Assembly: GCA_030015575.1 (NCBI GenBank)
Contig: CM057338.1
Span: 831,598,353 to 831,662,352 of the forward strand
DNA length: 64,000 nucleotides
Direction of reading: 5' to 3'
Source: Agapanthus africanus
Taxonomy: Eukaryota > Streptophyta > Magnoliopsida > Asparagales > Amaryllidaceae
Shown here: positions 33,201-45,444 of the stretch, piece after piece
How the letters are laid out: each line of letters opens with the position of its first letter
Numbering within the stretch: position 1 is the stretch's first letter
Notes under the pieces: generated by a model
Databases searched by the model: none
What the model saw: only the letters and a program-made list of their open reading frames with translations
Told to the model about the DNA's origin: nothing
Made by a program: the position numbers and the translations under genes

Positions 33201-34176
33201 CTTCTAGGTCACCTGCACGACTCTCTGTTATTGGAACTTATCTTATAGTTGTCTCGGGTCATAGCAGATCTCAGAATCCTATCACAAATCCACAAAATAC
33301 GATATCGGACGATTTCAAAGTTTGTGTTTTAGGTTCTAGTCTTAGGTCTTGACCAGTAAAATACTCTCTAAGGTCTTGTGAACACTCACTACACCTCAAT
33401 TAACCACTTAACATCATCTTATAATTTTCTAAGATCACAAACCTAACTAAATCAATATCTAAACTAGAATAGGATATATTAACACAAATACTTAACTAAA
33501 AGTGTATGGATGTACCTCATCAGCAACTTGGGAAAATTCTTGAGTTGTCCAAAGTCTTCAAAATCCAAATTTGAAGGGTTCCAAGGGATTAGAATGGCTG
33601 TGTGCATGTTTTTGATGAAGGGGACATATGGTTTTGGCATGGAAATGAAGATGATGCATGGAGGTAGTGAGATGAATGAGATGAAGCAATTGAGTTGAGG
33701 AAACAATGGAGGTGGAAGGAAATGGGCAGCCAACTCTCTTTCTTAGGCTCACTCTCTCTCACAAATATCTCTCCCTACACCCACTCTCTCGCAAATATCA
33801 ATTACACTCATTCTTTTTTGTTTCTTTCTCTTATTCCTTTCACACTCAAACCATTTATTCCTTTGCTTTTTATTTTATTTTCTCTTTCTCTTTCTCACAA
33901 ACTCACAAGCTACTAACACAAACTCAATGAAATACATGCATATGATATTGTGCACAAGCCATGGAAAAATGTAAAAATACGAATTTTGCAAAAAATCCGA
34001 TAAATATCATTAAAATAAATAAATCATTTTAATCTCCGGTCAATTTCCAAATATTGGTATATACTTATACTATTTTACGAAAAATCCCTATTCGCAAATC
34101 GAATGGTTTTCGCGAAATATATTATTTTAATATTTAATTTCCAAAAATAATATTTTATATTTTCTGAAATGTTACA
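30250..34176 (-). repeat. LARD 5' LTR (right copy)
   Basis: This is a full-length partner of the left LTR. It is slightly longer, partly because a 27-bp segment starting CTCGGGCTCCGTCAG is tandemly duplicated near 31,287-31,340. Otherwise it is collinear with 22,719-26,608, including the GTGTC/GACAC hairpins (31,090-31,280) and the CT-rich tract at 33,740-33,900. Confidence 0.9.
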
Positions 34177-35472
34177 CTGCTGCACATGGATGGCAGGATT
34201 TGTGACTTTTTCCAAGCCAATTACCATTGATAACCCCATTTTAGTTTTCTACCTTAAATAGGAAAGCACCCACTTTCTCAGGCTCCCTGTGGCTCAAGAG
34301 AATTGGTCCCGCTTAAACCTATATTTACTAAAGTCCTTATTGTGAATTAATAAACTTGGGGGTGGGGGGGTTTATGAAAAATAGTTTTGATATAATTTCA
34401 AAATAAAGCTTAAGTATTTATTAGTCGTATTTAGGGTTTTCATGAATGTAATTTTTAAAAGTGAAGTATTCTAATAATTATAAACCTAGATTGAATGGTA
34501 TATGGTATTTTAGTGTAAATTCGAATTGTATGGATTTGTGATGGTATATTCATGAAATTTGTGATTCCTTTGTTTAGAAAACATAGAATTTATTATATAT
34601 ATTTAAAATAGATATATTGATAATATATATATAGATATATATAATTATTAAAAATAGAATTTATTTATTAAATAGAAATTCACATTATTCTTAAAAATTG
34701 TATTAAAAATTCTATCGAGATCGGATACTCCGTGAGAAGGTCTGCATCTCGCTCTACTAGTATCGAGGATGTGCAATAACCCGCACCATCCAAATCGGGT
34801 TCCCCAAAATGGATTGTAGAGGCTTAATTATAAGGAATTTAGTTTAAAACAGTCTTAAAGAATACAGTTTTATTAGTTTAAAGTATTTTATTGTAAAATT
34901 GCATTTATCCCACAAAACACTGTTCCAAAAGCCATCATATTATGTCATGATGAGTGTTGTGATGAGATAGGTCATTACTTCGTTAGTTTTCTAAAGGTAA
35001 TATGAGCAAATATGACGAAAGACGTCGAGTAGAAAGTTTGTGGTATTTAACCGTAAAAGTGAAATAAAAGTTGTATAGCATGGTATTTTAAATTGAAACT
35101 TGTTCTCAATATTGGTTTATGATTGCTAAACAAGATGTAATAATATGGGTGTTTGGTTATTAAGAGAAGTTATGTTTTTACCAAAATTAAAATCGGAAGT
35201 CGGAATAACTCCACTTCCGACGAGTTTTGAAAAGAGATCTTTTTGGAATAGGAAGAGACGAAAGGAGAGGGAACTTACTGTATTAGTGTAGAGAGAAGAG
35301 GTGGAGGAAGGTTTTGAGAGATTCGTGGAGTCGTGGGATCGCCGGAATCTTCCCGAATCGTCGCCGGAACTCGACCTTGAGCTAACTCCACTTGTACAAC
35401 TAATTTGATTTGAAAAAAATTGAGAGTTTTGATGATAGATTTCAGAATGGAGAGGGTTAGGGTGTGGGGTGA

Positions 35473-35480
35473 TATTTATA
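35473..35480 (-). promoter_or_regulatory. TATA box of the solo LTR
   Basis: Minus-strand TATAAATA within CTATCCTATAAATATCACC, about 560 bp after the LTR start at 36,041. It is followed by a pyrimidine-rich leader-like stretch. A plausible LTR promoter. Confidence 0.45.
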
Positions 35481-35857
35481 GGATAGAATTAGGGTTTTGT
35501 GAGTGAAGAGAGAATTAAAATGCATTTAAAATATAATTAAAGAGTGAAATTACACTCTCTGGATAAATGCAGGAAAATCAAACAGTACTGGGGTTAAGAG
35601 GGGAGGCCAAGAGACTAGGGTTCCAATTTTTTTGAAGCATTTCCTACGGTTTCAACCGGCGGCGTCGGCCCAAAACCCATCTTCGCCGGTCGTTTGGTCG
35701 GGTCGGGTGCTTGGATCGCCGCCACGTGTTCTCGGCTGTGTGTACAACATTTTCCACATGTTTGATTAATTCGACTTTTCGTTTTTACGTGTATTGTACG
35801 TGTAAACTTTTAGGCTTCCAAAAATTTTAAAAGAAAAATCATTAAAAAATAATATAT

Positions 35858-35925
35858 GGTTGATGAGATTCGAACATAGGGGCTATGTCACAGCAATGCA
35901 AGGTTCTACCAGTGAGCTACAAGTT
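35858..35925 (-). other. tRNA-like segment with A- and B-box-like motifs
   Basis: The minus strand reads TAGCTCACTGGTAGAAC (A-box-like) and, about 35 bases on, ATGTTCGAATCTC (B-box-like), with TTGCATTGCTGTGA between. Spacing resembles a tRNA or the head of a tRNA-derived SINE. No acceptor stem pairs convincingly, so it is not called a tRNA gene. It lies in the U3 of the solo LTR. Confidence 0.35.
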
Positions 35926-36815
35926 GTTTCTTGTTATTCTTAAACAAAGTAAATACTTATAGCATACTCAGGATTACAAATACTCCATTTAGTACTTTAA
36001 CTTTAAACAAATTTCTGTACATTAAAAACAGAGTCGTTACAATCAAGGTGGAATTGAACTCGTGTTTAGCGAGGTACAGTGATTTAGAGGATGCTCATTC
36101 GCTATTAGTGATACACGCATACACACATTAGGTCGTGGGCCTAGCGGCACGGCTGCAAGGTTATGTCCCAGGCAACAGTGGGCCATAGTTTCGGGTATGC
36201 ACGAGACCTTTGTTAAACACGGGCATCATTTCCACCAATTGATTTTATTGACTTAGTGATCGATAAGTGGTGGCATACATATTGCCTGGCTTGCTGACAT
36301 GATACTTATATCGCACTGTCCATATTCAAATGATGTTCATTATTTTCATGTTCTCTATTCTATCGCATCTTCATGTTTAATAACATTGTACCCATTATAT
36401 ATATTTATTACTATATGTGTCGTCCAGACGACCTGAGTGTGCATGCTCAGAGGACGAAGTGGACCCAGACAAAAAGCAGGACCCGCCCTTCGAGACCGTG
36501 GAGATCTAGACCTACGCTAGAGCACAAAAGGCTCGGTATCTCTAAAGCGCAACATCAGCGTCATTCCTTTTTGCTTTAAGCACATTGTTTTTTGTTGGTT
36601 ATTTATTTTATTCTGCATGTATCTCGAACTCTTTTATTGTGATGTAATAAAGTTGTGAACTGTGATTTCCTTTACTTTTGTACCGTTTACTAATTACCAT
36701 GTAATGCTAGAAACCGAAGTGTGACTACGGCGGGATTATTCTCTGACCGTAGGAGCATGACCGGCCTAGTCATCCTTCGTATTCAGTATTTTTGAAAGCG
36801 GGGCGTGACAACAAG

Positions 36816-37684
36816 AAAACCTGAAGCCAAAAAACTGATTGATGTACAAATTCTTTGTATAATCGAGATTTTGCTCATTGCAATAAACCTGCAATTTTGA
36901 TTGGAACTTTCTATTTTGATTGCCTTATCAGTGTGTGCTTGGTCAATAGTAAATAAAGTATTTTTAAATTTTGAAATTTCCGAAAACTTATGACTGATGC
37001 TATCAAATGATACATTTTTTTTGGGGTCAAATGATACCTTAAAAGGAAACTGAATGCATGATTCATAAGTAGATGATAAAAGATATGGACAACAGGGATA
37101 AACTTTTTCTTAGAAAACTGGATCAGGTAAGATTTTAATCATGTCTTTCTTTTTCTTCTATTTCTTGAAGGAACTTTTAATGCCGATTTAAACATTAGGT
37201 TTAATACACCATGGATTTTAAGATCATATAACCAACAGCACAGAGACAATTAGCACAAACTAGAAACTATATTCATTTAAGAAAAGGTAAATTACACTAA
37301 AATATCCATAACTATCATGAGTTTTCACTAAACTACCTGAAAGCTATTTGATAATACTAAAGTGCCACCTTTGGGGGTTCATGCAATTTAAAAATCATAG
37401 TTTAAGATATTTTACTTTAATAAAAAGCTTTAAGGTATATCAGTTAAAAGTCATAGCTTAAGGTATTTTAGTGTAATAAAAAGGTTTGAGGCATGCCAGT
37501 CGAAAGCCGTGATTGTCGAGGGTTTTCAATCCTGCATGAGACACGTGCAGAGCACGTGATATCGATAGAGGTTCTCTACCCTAGCTCCCCTTGATATGAT
37601 CAATCTGCTCCCATGTTCCCGCCACTTCTCTCTCCCCCCCATCTCTGAGATTTCGAGCTTCTTTTCTCTCTCCTCGCTCCGAAG
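36816..37684 (+). other. Intergenic region and RFC3 promoter
   Basis: AT-rich single-copy-looking DNA between the retrotransposon nest and RFC3. It has no ORF or repeat signature except a short internal duplication near 37,290-37,480 (phrases around ACTAAA and TTAAGGTAT). The last ~70 bases before the ATG are a CT-rich leader. Confidence 0.6.
37616..37623 (+). promoter_or_regulatory. Putative E2F site upstream of RFC3
   Basis: TTCCCGCC, matching the core bound by E2F-DP factors, 61 bp before the RFC3 start codon. Plant DNA-replication genes, including clamp-loader subunits, are commonly S-phase-regulated through such sites. Presence is observed; use is inferred. Confidence 0.5.
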
Positions 37685-40600
37685 ATGCTGTGGGTCGACA
37701 AGTACAGGCCGAAAACCCTAGACAAGATGATCGTGCACGAAGACATCGCCTCCAACCTCAAGAAACTGGTATAATCCCCCAGCTCAAAATCGATTCTTGA
37801 TCTAGGGTTTCGATGTTTTCGAATAAATTTCAATCGATCTCTTTTGCGGTTGTTTGATTAGGTCTCGGAGCAGGATTGCCCTCATCTGCTGTTCTATGGG
37901 CCACCTGGATCGGGGAAGAAAACCCTAATCATGGCTCTCCTCAAGGAAATGTTTGGCCCTGGAGCTGAAAAGGTCTTTTCTTTGTTGTTGGATTTGTGTT
38001 GATTTCTTCCTTCTTTAGTTTTAGTTGTCTTCGATGTGTTGGTGATTGATTTGGTGGGGTTTTGTTGGTTGCAGGTGAAGATGGAGAACAAGGCATGGAA
38101 GATTGATGTAAGCTTCTCTGAAAAACCATTCTTTTGTTTTGTACCCTGGGCCATGAATTGTTTATTATTACTTTTTTTTTCTTGCTTTGATACGGTTCAA
38201 ATTAGCTAATAATAAGCCAAAATCCAAGGATTTATAATAGTTAAAAAAAAGAACAAGGTTTATCTTTATTACTAATTCTCTCAAGTTCTGCAAGTCTTCT
38301 TACACTTGGAAACATTGCTTTTTAGCTTGGAGTTGACCAAAACAAGTCGTCTGGATTAAGCAGAGATAACATGTGGGAAAAAATGCTTCGGTTATGAGCG
38401 TTTTCAAAAATAAAGATGGATTCTCCATGCAATATAAAAAAAACCTAACTTTTCTTTTGTCTCAAAACTTCTACAAGCGATAAAGAAGGTTAAGGCAATT
38501 TATGTCCAAAACTCTTGGGAGCTTGGATGAAAAGAATAAAGAAGGCAATATCCCACTGTGGACTCTTAATATAAGATTTATTTTATAAAGAATTGCTATT
38601 GGAATTGAATGTTTCGTATTTGATTTTTATGTAAATGAATCAGTAGGACCTCCAATTTTTGCAGCAACTGCAGTAATGTGGAATTCTTGCAGGCTGGATC
38701 CCGAACTATTGAATTGGAACTGACAACGCTGTCGAGCACGCACCATGTGGAGCTGAATCCTAGTGATGCTGGATTCCAGGATAGGTATATTGTTCAGGAA
38801 ATCATCAAGGAAATGGCAAAAAACAGACCAATCGACACAAAAGGCAAAAAGGGGTTTAAAGGTATTATTTTTTCTAGTCTGCTAAAATCTCCCAGACTAA
38901 ATGGTAGATCACTTAGTTCCATGAGAGATGAAATATGATACTACATCTGCCACGCTTCATGTAAATCAGTAAATGCTAAACATCCTTTGTATATTGGAGA
39001 TGATGGTATTTTTTCTATGTGAACTGTACAATTGTATGTATTCAGTGCTGATGTAACATGGTAACGATGGGCGTTTCATCTTGATCATCAGTAGTTTATT
39101 AATACATTATTGTGTGTTTTGCCGGATGTGCAATTGAATCGACGAGATGCATACGTTGCCTATGAGCTTAATAATTAAACGGCATATATAATATCATTTT
39201 TAGCATAGATTTATTCTAGATATAGTGTTTGGAATACGATTTAAGTTTTTTCCTTATGAAGTCATTAAGACAGATATAATGCCCAGAGGTCATTGTCTGT
39301 TTCATCAGAATGTGTTTGTTATGTATTTATTGTGTCTTAGCTTAAATGTTATAGAATGTATATAACCAATTTAAAGGACTATAACGTGGAACATGATATG
39401 AGAAGTGAAATGAATGTAATATTTAGGTGATTAGCCCACATTCTGTAGATATCTTTGGTGTACCAAGCACCTGCTAATTATGTTTCCCAGGAGTACCAAG
39501 CACCGGCATCTGAATCAATGGCAGTGTCTATTTACTTCTTGCTAATTGCAGGATTACAATATGTAATGCTATGATTGCATCTAACCCTAGGCTGGCATAC
39601 AATTGTCTTACAGATCATTTTGGTATTCTAGGTTCTTGTATGTATGGACAACCCAACACAGTCAGATTATTTCTATATACATGCATATATGTCCTCTTAC
39701 TGAATTTTCTAGTTTATATGTGTCCAATGCTTAGTGTCTACATTTAATCGTGTTAATAGGTGTTTATGGTTGTAAAAGCATTGATATATCAGTACTCTCT
39801 GAGTCCAGACCATCAAGGTGAAAGCAGACTTAATTCGTACTTGGGGACAAGCGATCTTGTATATAAATAGCAAGAGGCTTCAGTTAATTGGGAAATGTGC
39901 ATTCATAGTACAAATATTGGGAATTACTTAGAAGTAATAACATGTTCTATTTGATTGCAGTATTAGTGTTGAACGAAGTTGACAAGCTCTCAAGAGAAGC
40001 CCAACATTCTCTCAGGAGAACAATGGAGAAGTATAGTGCATCTTGCAGATTAATCTTATGCTGCAATAGTTCTTCAAAAGTCACCGAGGCTGTTAGATCT
40101 CGTTGTCTTAATGTCCGTGTCAATGCACCCACTGATGATCAGGTCGGTATAAGCATTGTCATTATGTTTTTTGATTATGCTTTTCAGCATTGTTGAGCAT
40201 TTACATGCATCCCCATCCATTAAATGTTTCTATTAGCATGCTTTACGAGTCCTTCTGATTTAACTTCGCCAGCTACTTATCAGAGTTTCTTTTTTAGTTC
40301 CATTTGGTTGCTAGCAGGTGATTTTTCCTCTGTTCACTCCCCCCCTTTTTCCAGCCACTATGCTTTCAAGCATGCTGCTGATCCTTACCACTATGTTTTT
40401 TACTGGCCTGCCAAATTTTTTGTGGTCTGACCTGACGTGTTTATAATTCTTTAAGAAGCATTTGGTATCTATTAAGTTTTCACGTAGGCAAGGTTTACTT
40501 ATGCATTTTTTAATTAACCATTCGTTTAAATTTAGATATATCCTTCTCCTGATTACACCTAATTTATGCTTGTTAAGGCTTAGAGGACTTCAACACGTTT

Positions 40601-43600
40601 CTTTTTTTAATTTTTCTAGTAGACTGTATAACTAACATAGTGACTAGGTAGGCTGTCATTTATTACTTATCGTCCTATCCTAAGTTTTGAGTCTTCAAAT
40701 GAACGCCATGTCAGTATAATCTAACCTAAGCCGTCAATTTCATGGTAGCTCTTGAACACTCGGTTTTAGTCCTTTCATAGTCTGGCTCGGTCTGCTAAAC
40801 AAATTTTCTTTTTTCTTAAAGTTACAGGTGACTTTCTATGGTGTTATTTCTTATACAAGTATATGGCTGTCTTAAGTTCATAGTCTTAACGTTGGGAGCA
40901 GTTTTGGTGCAAATATAGACATATATTCAATTGCTTTATGCATTCACACTTTTATCTTTATCATTCACTTATCCATGTCTGCTCAAAATGGGTATTAATT
41001 TTATGATTCCCTTAAAATACATTAAAGAAAGGATTGAAAAACTTGGGATATTTGATGTCTATTGTTGAATTAATTGCCTGTTGTGTGCTTTATCATGCCT
41101 GTCTGCTCTCCAGTAATGAACGACAACAGTTTCCTTTTGAATAATCTTTTGCTAAAGTTGCCGCTTAACAAATTATTAAGTTGAGTTTGACAACGTGAAC
41201 TTAATGTCGAGATCTGCTGTTTACTTGCAACCTGTGAAACCTATCAAGTAACATGTGAATGTTAGTGCTTGATATTGGCTAATTAGCATCTGCGAGTATT
41301 TGTGTATTTGTTCTTGGGGGTTCTCAAATTTTTTTTATAGACATGCTTGTTCCATCGTAAGCGATATTTACCCTTAAATTGTTACTCGGAATTTAACCAC
41401 AGATAAACATGTTTTTTTTCTAATAATCCATATGTCAACTTTATACTGAACTTATAGAATTGGTTGCTGTTTTTGTGTGCAATCTGAAATTGATACCTGC
41501 ATTTATCAGATTATAAAAGTTTTGGAGTTCATCGGCAAGAAGGAAAATCTACAACTTCCTCCTGGATTTGCTGCACGCATTGCGTCTCAGTCTTACCGTA
41601 GTTTGAGAAGGGCGATATTGTCTTTTGAGACCTGTAGAGTCCAGCAGTAAGCTCATTATTACACAACTCTTAAATACCAATGTTTACACAATTACACAAT
41701 GTTCTTTTGAGACCTGAAGGCCGATGTTGTCTTTTAATATGTAATTTTGTTTTGGATTTAGATATCCATTCACTGCTAATCAGGCAGTACCACCCTTGGA
41801 TTGGGAGCAGTATGTTTCAGAAATAGCGTCTGATATAATTAAGGAGCAGAGTCCTAAAAGGTAGGCACTTGCTTCTTTCCCCCATCAATTTCTTTCAGAA
41901 TTTTGTTTTTCTTTGGAACATATTTAGATACAGCAGGAAACTGCCACATTATGGCTGCCTTAGCCGATCCACATTATGGTTAAAGTATCAAATAGACAAA
42001 CCACGAGTGAAAATGAATATATAGTGGGAAAATGAGAATTTAAGATAGTTACTCTTCAGAAGTACTGCTATGGCCAATATTTGATTAGGATTTAGAGATG
42101 CCAGTCTACTACTCTCTGCTCTCCAATCTCCAGTATAAGTCAAACACAACTACATAAAGGGTTACAGCCTTACAGGAGTTCCCTCTCCAGCTATCTCTAA
42201 TAACATTATTAACCACTGAAGGGTGACTAGTCTTAACTTTAACAAAATCACCTTGAAACATATAAATAAAAATATTTGCCATAAAATGATAAAATCAAAT
42301 CCAGGAATTTATTTAATAGAATTTATAGATTTGAACTATAATATGGCAATAACTGTTTAGTTTACATAACAGTCCATCTGATGTCTACATGATATCATGA
42401 CTTGAAAAGAGAGGGCCAAATAAAAACAGCAGGAGTGCAGGACTAGCTTAACCACTAGCCTAATTGTGTAAACTCTGTTCTTTCTCCCTGCATGGCTGGT
42501 CGCATTGACAACATGGTATAGCAGAATCTTGACATTTCTTGTGTGCATATCCTTAAAGTCACCAAAAGTCAAATGCATGTTCTACTTAACAAACTTAATT
42601 CATTGATACATTGATTAAGATTTTTGTCAAAGATATCATTTACACCTTTCCACATTGAGAGCACTTTTGCTGTTGTACTTGGCATTCAGGCATCTACTGT
42701 GAAACTTGTCGAAGACTACCTATATTTAGTAGGGGTTGAGTTATTAATGTGAGTTGGAGTGAGAAAAATGGGGTTATAGCTATAATCCAGAAAAATAAAA
42801 TTCATGTATTATTCATAGTGGCTGATGAAAGCTGTTTTGCTACTAATTTTTTCCAAATTCAAACAGACACTTGAAAATGTAGAATATATGAGGTCTGTCA
42901 TTAGAACAATTACACTTACTGTATATATCATGTCACAATTTAGTGCATGTGAGTTTTGTGATCTGTTATTTATCATCTGCCTTCAGTGTGGACTGCAGAG
43001 TTAACACTTAGGTCCCTCCTTGTTCACGCCAACTGATATTATTTGTTGCATTTTGATGAAATTGGAAGCTATATTTGTTCTTTATTATCATTGCCTATAT
43101 TTTAGCTCCTATTTTTATTTCAGGTTATTTTTAGTTCGTGGAAAATTATATGAGCTACTCGTTAACTGCATTCCTCCAGAAGTCATTTTAAAGGTGAAAC
43201 AATGAAGCTCTACTCAATTCAGTTTTGAAACTTATTACTATTCTAAATTTTCTATACTTTGCAGAAATTACTGTCCGAATTATTGAAGAAATTAGACTCT
43301 GAATTGAAACATGAAGTTTGTCACTGGGCTGCATACTATGTAAGTACAGTTAATCATCCTATGCCACAAAATTCCTCTCTTTCTTTGCTTTGGTAATAGA
43401 GTAGTACTTGTTATTAAATCCATTTCAGGCTTCCTCTATTATGTGACACTAACCATAAATTTGGGAAGAGATGTAAATGCCGTAGCAATATGATCCCAGG
43501 AGGTGGAATGCAATAAGAAACATGGCGAAAGACATAAAATGATTCAATCCTAGATCTAAATGAAATGCAAGCATACAAAACTCATTTCAAGACAATGTAG

Positions 43601-45444
43601 TTTTGCATTCTAATTAGTCAATAACTTTTATTTTTTTATTTGTCATGAAATGGTTCACCTTGTATTCACATTTTCATGCCCAAATTATACGCTTTCTGCA
43701 GGAACACAGGATGCGCCTTGGGCAAAAAGCCATATTTCACATAGAAGGTACTTGAGTAAAATTTGTGGCACATATTTAACGTACTTTCCTAAATAAAGTA
43801 GAAGACTAGTAAGATCTTCATAAGGGAAATACTTGCCTCAAGGTCATTTTGGTTGGAGTATTGATGTTCATAATTTGCAGCATTTAATTTCTTATATGAT
43901 TTTTAAAAAAAAATTACCTGGGGACCATCTGTCATTGAACTAGTGCTAGATTTCTTCAACTCCGTAGGATGATTAGGATAACTTCTTTCTCCTACCAATT
44001 ATTTGTCCTTCATTGATAATATTTCAGCGGCTGCTTCATTTTCTTTGACATTTAAATTCTATTAGGAAGGAAAAGTTCCTTAAAGCAACCCGTGTACTGT
44101 TGGAATAATATCTAGATTGCGTGAAGTAGGACATCGTGAGCAATCTGTTTGTCGGAACCGATTCTCATCTGATTGCACTATAACATAGTAATTTCTAATG
44201 AAAAAGAAAGGCCCTTCCCGTTCTTTTGGATTCAATTTAATCCTGTTTTTTTGGTGGGTCCCTGGTATTGGATTTCTAGCAAGCATGCCTCTTGTGGTTT
44301 GAGGACTTGGTTTTGGTTCCTCAAAGTTTGGTTGGTATCGTTGTGTTTCGCTTGGTTTCATTAGTTTCGGCTCAAGTTTCGGTTTCAGTATATTCATGTG
44401 GTATGTACATGTGTGTGTGTATATATATATATATGTATATATGTATATATAAATAGAGAATGATGGAGGAAAGGTGCCATAGGAGGGAATTTCTTTCTAT
44501 GACGTCGAAAAAATACACCCTCTATGATTTTTTCGACGATCGTCATCCATCATCATCATCTTTATTATGTAAGATGTGGATACACCAAATTTCATGTGAT
44601 TCCATAACCCTTTCACCTTCACCGTTGATTTAGTGGGTGCAAAATTAAAAGTTTTCGACAATATAACTTTTTACATTGCTAATTCAACGGTGACAAAGTG
44701 GTGGAATCACATGAAATTTGGCGTATCCACATCTTACATGATAAAGATGATGATGATGGGTGCCGATCGTCTGAAAAAATAGTGGTGGATATAGATTTTT
44801 GACGTCACCTAACGAAAAAGCCTCCTAGGGCCCAAATGATTTGAAAATTAAAAGATAGCATCGAAATGATTGACTAATTAGCGAAGTATATAAAAAGAGA
44901 ATGGCATGTAATTTGGATATTGCGATTGATATCTCTTTTTTCTCGTCTTTCTTTTCTCTTTTTCCTTGATGGTGGATAATATCGGTCAATTCTTGACCGA
45001 TACTGGCTGTTACCGGCTGATACGGGGTGATACTGAGTTTTGAAGGCTTCGGACCGGTTCCAACCGAAACTGTTCCGATACGGTTTCGGTCGTAACCTCA
45101 AACCAAGTCGTCTATGGACATTTTGGTATGAAATTTGTCAGTTTAGCACCAACTTCTTAGAACTTATTCAAAAAAAAATTCTTATAATTTGCGAAGTCAT
45201 TTGTTGAGGCCACAAGTTCAAATTTGCGTGTAATTCTAAATCATGACATGTGTGCTGTTGTAATTTTGAGACTTTGTTGACACCATAGTTTTCTTGTAGC
45301 CATATCATAATTTGAGAATTTCTGAATTTCTTTATTCTATTTGAATTTCAAATGCTTCTCTCTCATAAATTTTCTCTTGCATCAGCATTTGTAGCCAAGT
45401 TCATGAGCATCTACAAGGGTTTCCTAATTGCAACTTTTGGCTAA
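37685..45444 (+). CDS. RFC3: Replication factor C subunit 3 (clamp loader), 354 aa
   Basis: Eleven exons: 37685-37768, 37862-37972, 38075-38107, 38693-38861, 39961-40142, 41510-41646, 41762-41860, 43124-43193, 43265-43339, 43702-43747 and 45386-45444. All introns are GT-AG, phases fit, and the sum is 1,065 bp (354 codons plus TAA), the usual length for plant RFC3. The start [18 protein letters not shown] is the conserved RFC N-terminus. Walker A is GPPGSGKKT in exon 2. Walker B is [10 protein letters not shown] in exon 5, with the NEVD typical of RFC3 rather than DEAD. The sensor/arginine-finger SRC motif is RSRCLNVRV. The C-terminal collar spans exons 6-11 and ends FLIATFG. The nuclear RFC complex uses ATP to load PCNA at primer-template junctions. 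The gene looks intact. Introns 4, 5, 7 and 10 exceed 1 kb; intron 10 hosts a foldback MITE, the others show nothing recognisable. Confidence 0.96.
44474..44832. mobile_element. Foldback MITE in RFC3 intron 10
   Basis: About 360 bp that is almost wholly an imperfect inverted repeat. Left-arm segments CATCATCATCTTTATTATGT and GTGGATACACCAAATTTCATG reappear inverted at 44,690-44,765. The outer arms (GGTGCCATAGGAGG on the left, CCTCCTAGGGCCC on the right) also match as inverted copies. The centre (~44,625-44,685) is a short AT-rich spacer. There is no ORF. No flanking duplication could be fixed, so the superfamily is open; the long terminal inverted repeats would suit a Mutator-type MITE. Confidence 0.75.

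Larger units (their letters stand above)
22719..34176 (-). mobile_element. Complete LARD-type non-autonomous LTR retrotransposon (11,458 bp)
   Basis: Two LTRs of about 3.9 kb (22,719-26,608 and 30,250-34,176) flank a 3,641-bp internal domain and are bounded by the duplication CTGCT (22,714-22,718 and 34,177-34,181). Termini on the minus strand are TGTAACATTTCAG...GGGTCGTGACA. Orientation is set by an initiator-methionine tRNA primer site next to the right LTR and a polypurine tract next to the left one. No gag or pol similarity and no long ORF is seen. Long LTRs plus a ~3.5-kb conserved non-coding core match the published definition of LARDs (large retrotransposon derivatives). The end hairpin and tract resemble chromoviruses, so the helper is probably a Tekay-like element. 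Confidence 0.9.
21747..36041 (-). mobile_element. Solo LTR of a second gypsy family, minus strand, split by the LARD
   Basis: On the + strand it starts TGTCACGCCCCGC (21,747) and ends GAGTCGTTACA (36,041), that is TGTAACGACTC...GCGGGGCGTGACA on the minus strand. It is flanked by a perfect 5-bp duplication ATCAA (21,742-21,746 and 36,042-36,046). Its sequence is 21,747-22,718 plus 34,182-36,041, about 2.83 kb. With one LTR, two duplications and no internal region it is a solo LTR left by recombination. Inside lie a minus-strand TATA box and a tRNA-like segment. Confidence 0.82.
19263..36810 (+). mobile_element. 3' LTR of a chromovirus-like gypsy element, split by nested insertions
   Basis: The LTR begins TGTAAATTCCC behind the polypurine tract and ends GCGGGGCGTGACA at 36,810. 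Its own sequence is 19,263-21,746 plus 36,047-36,810, about 3.25 kb, with everything between belonging to later insertions. The left part has a CCGACCCGACCCGAC stretch and a C-rich segment (19,420-20,290) whose proline/serine-rich ORFs I do not regard as genes. The right part carries polyadenylation-like AATAAA motifs near 36,645. The 5-bp flank after the LTR is ACAAG (36,811-36,815). This is the oldest layer of the nest. Confidence 0.75.
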
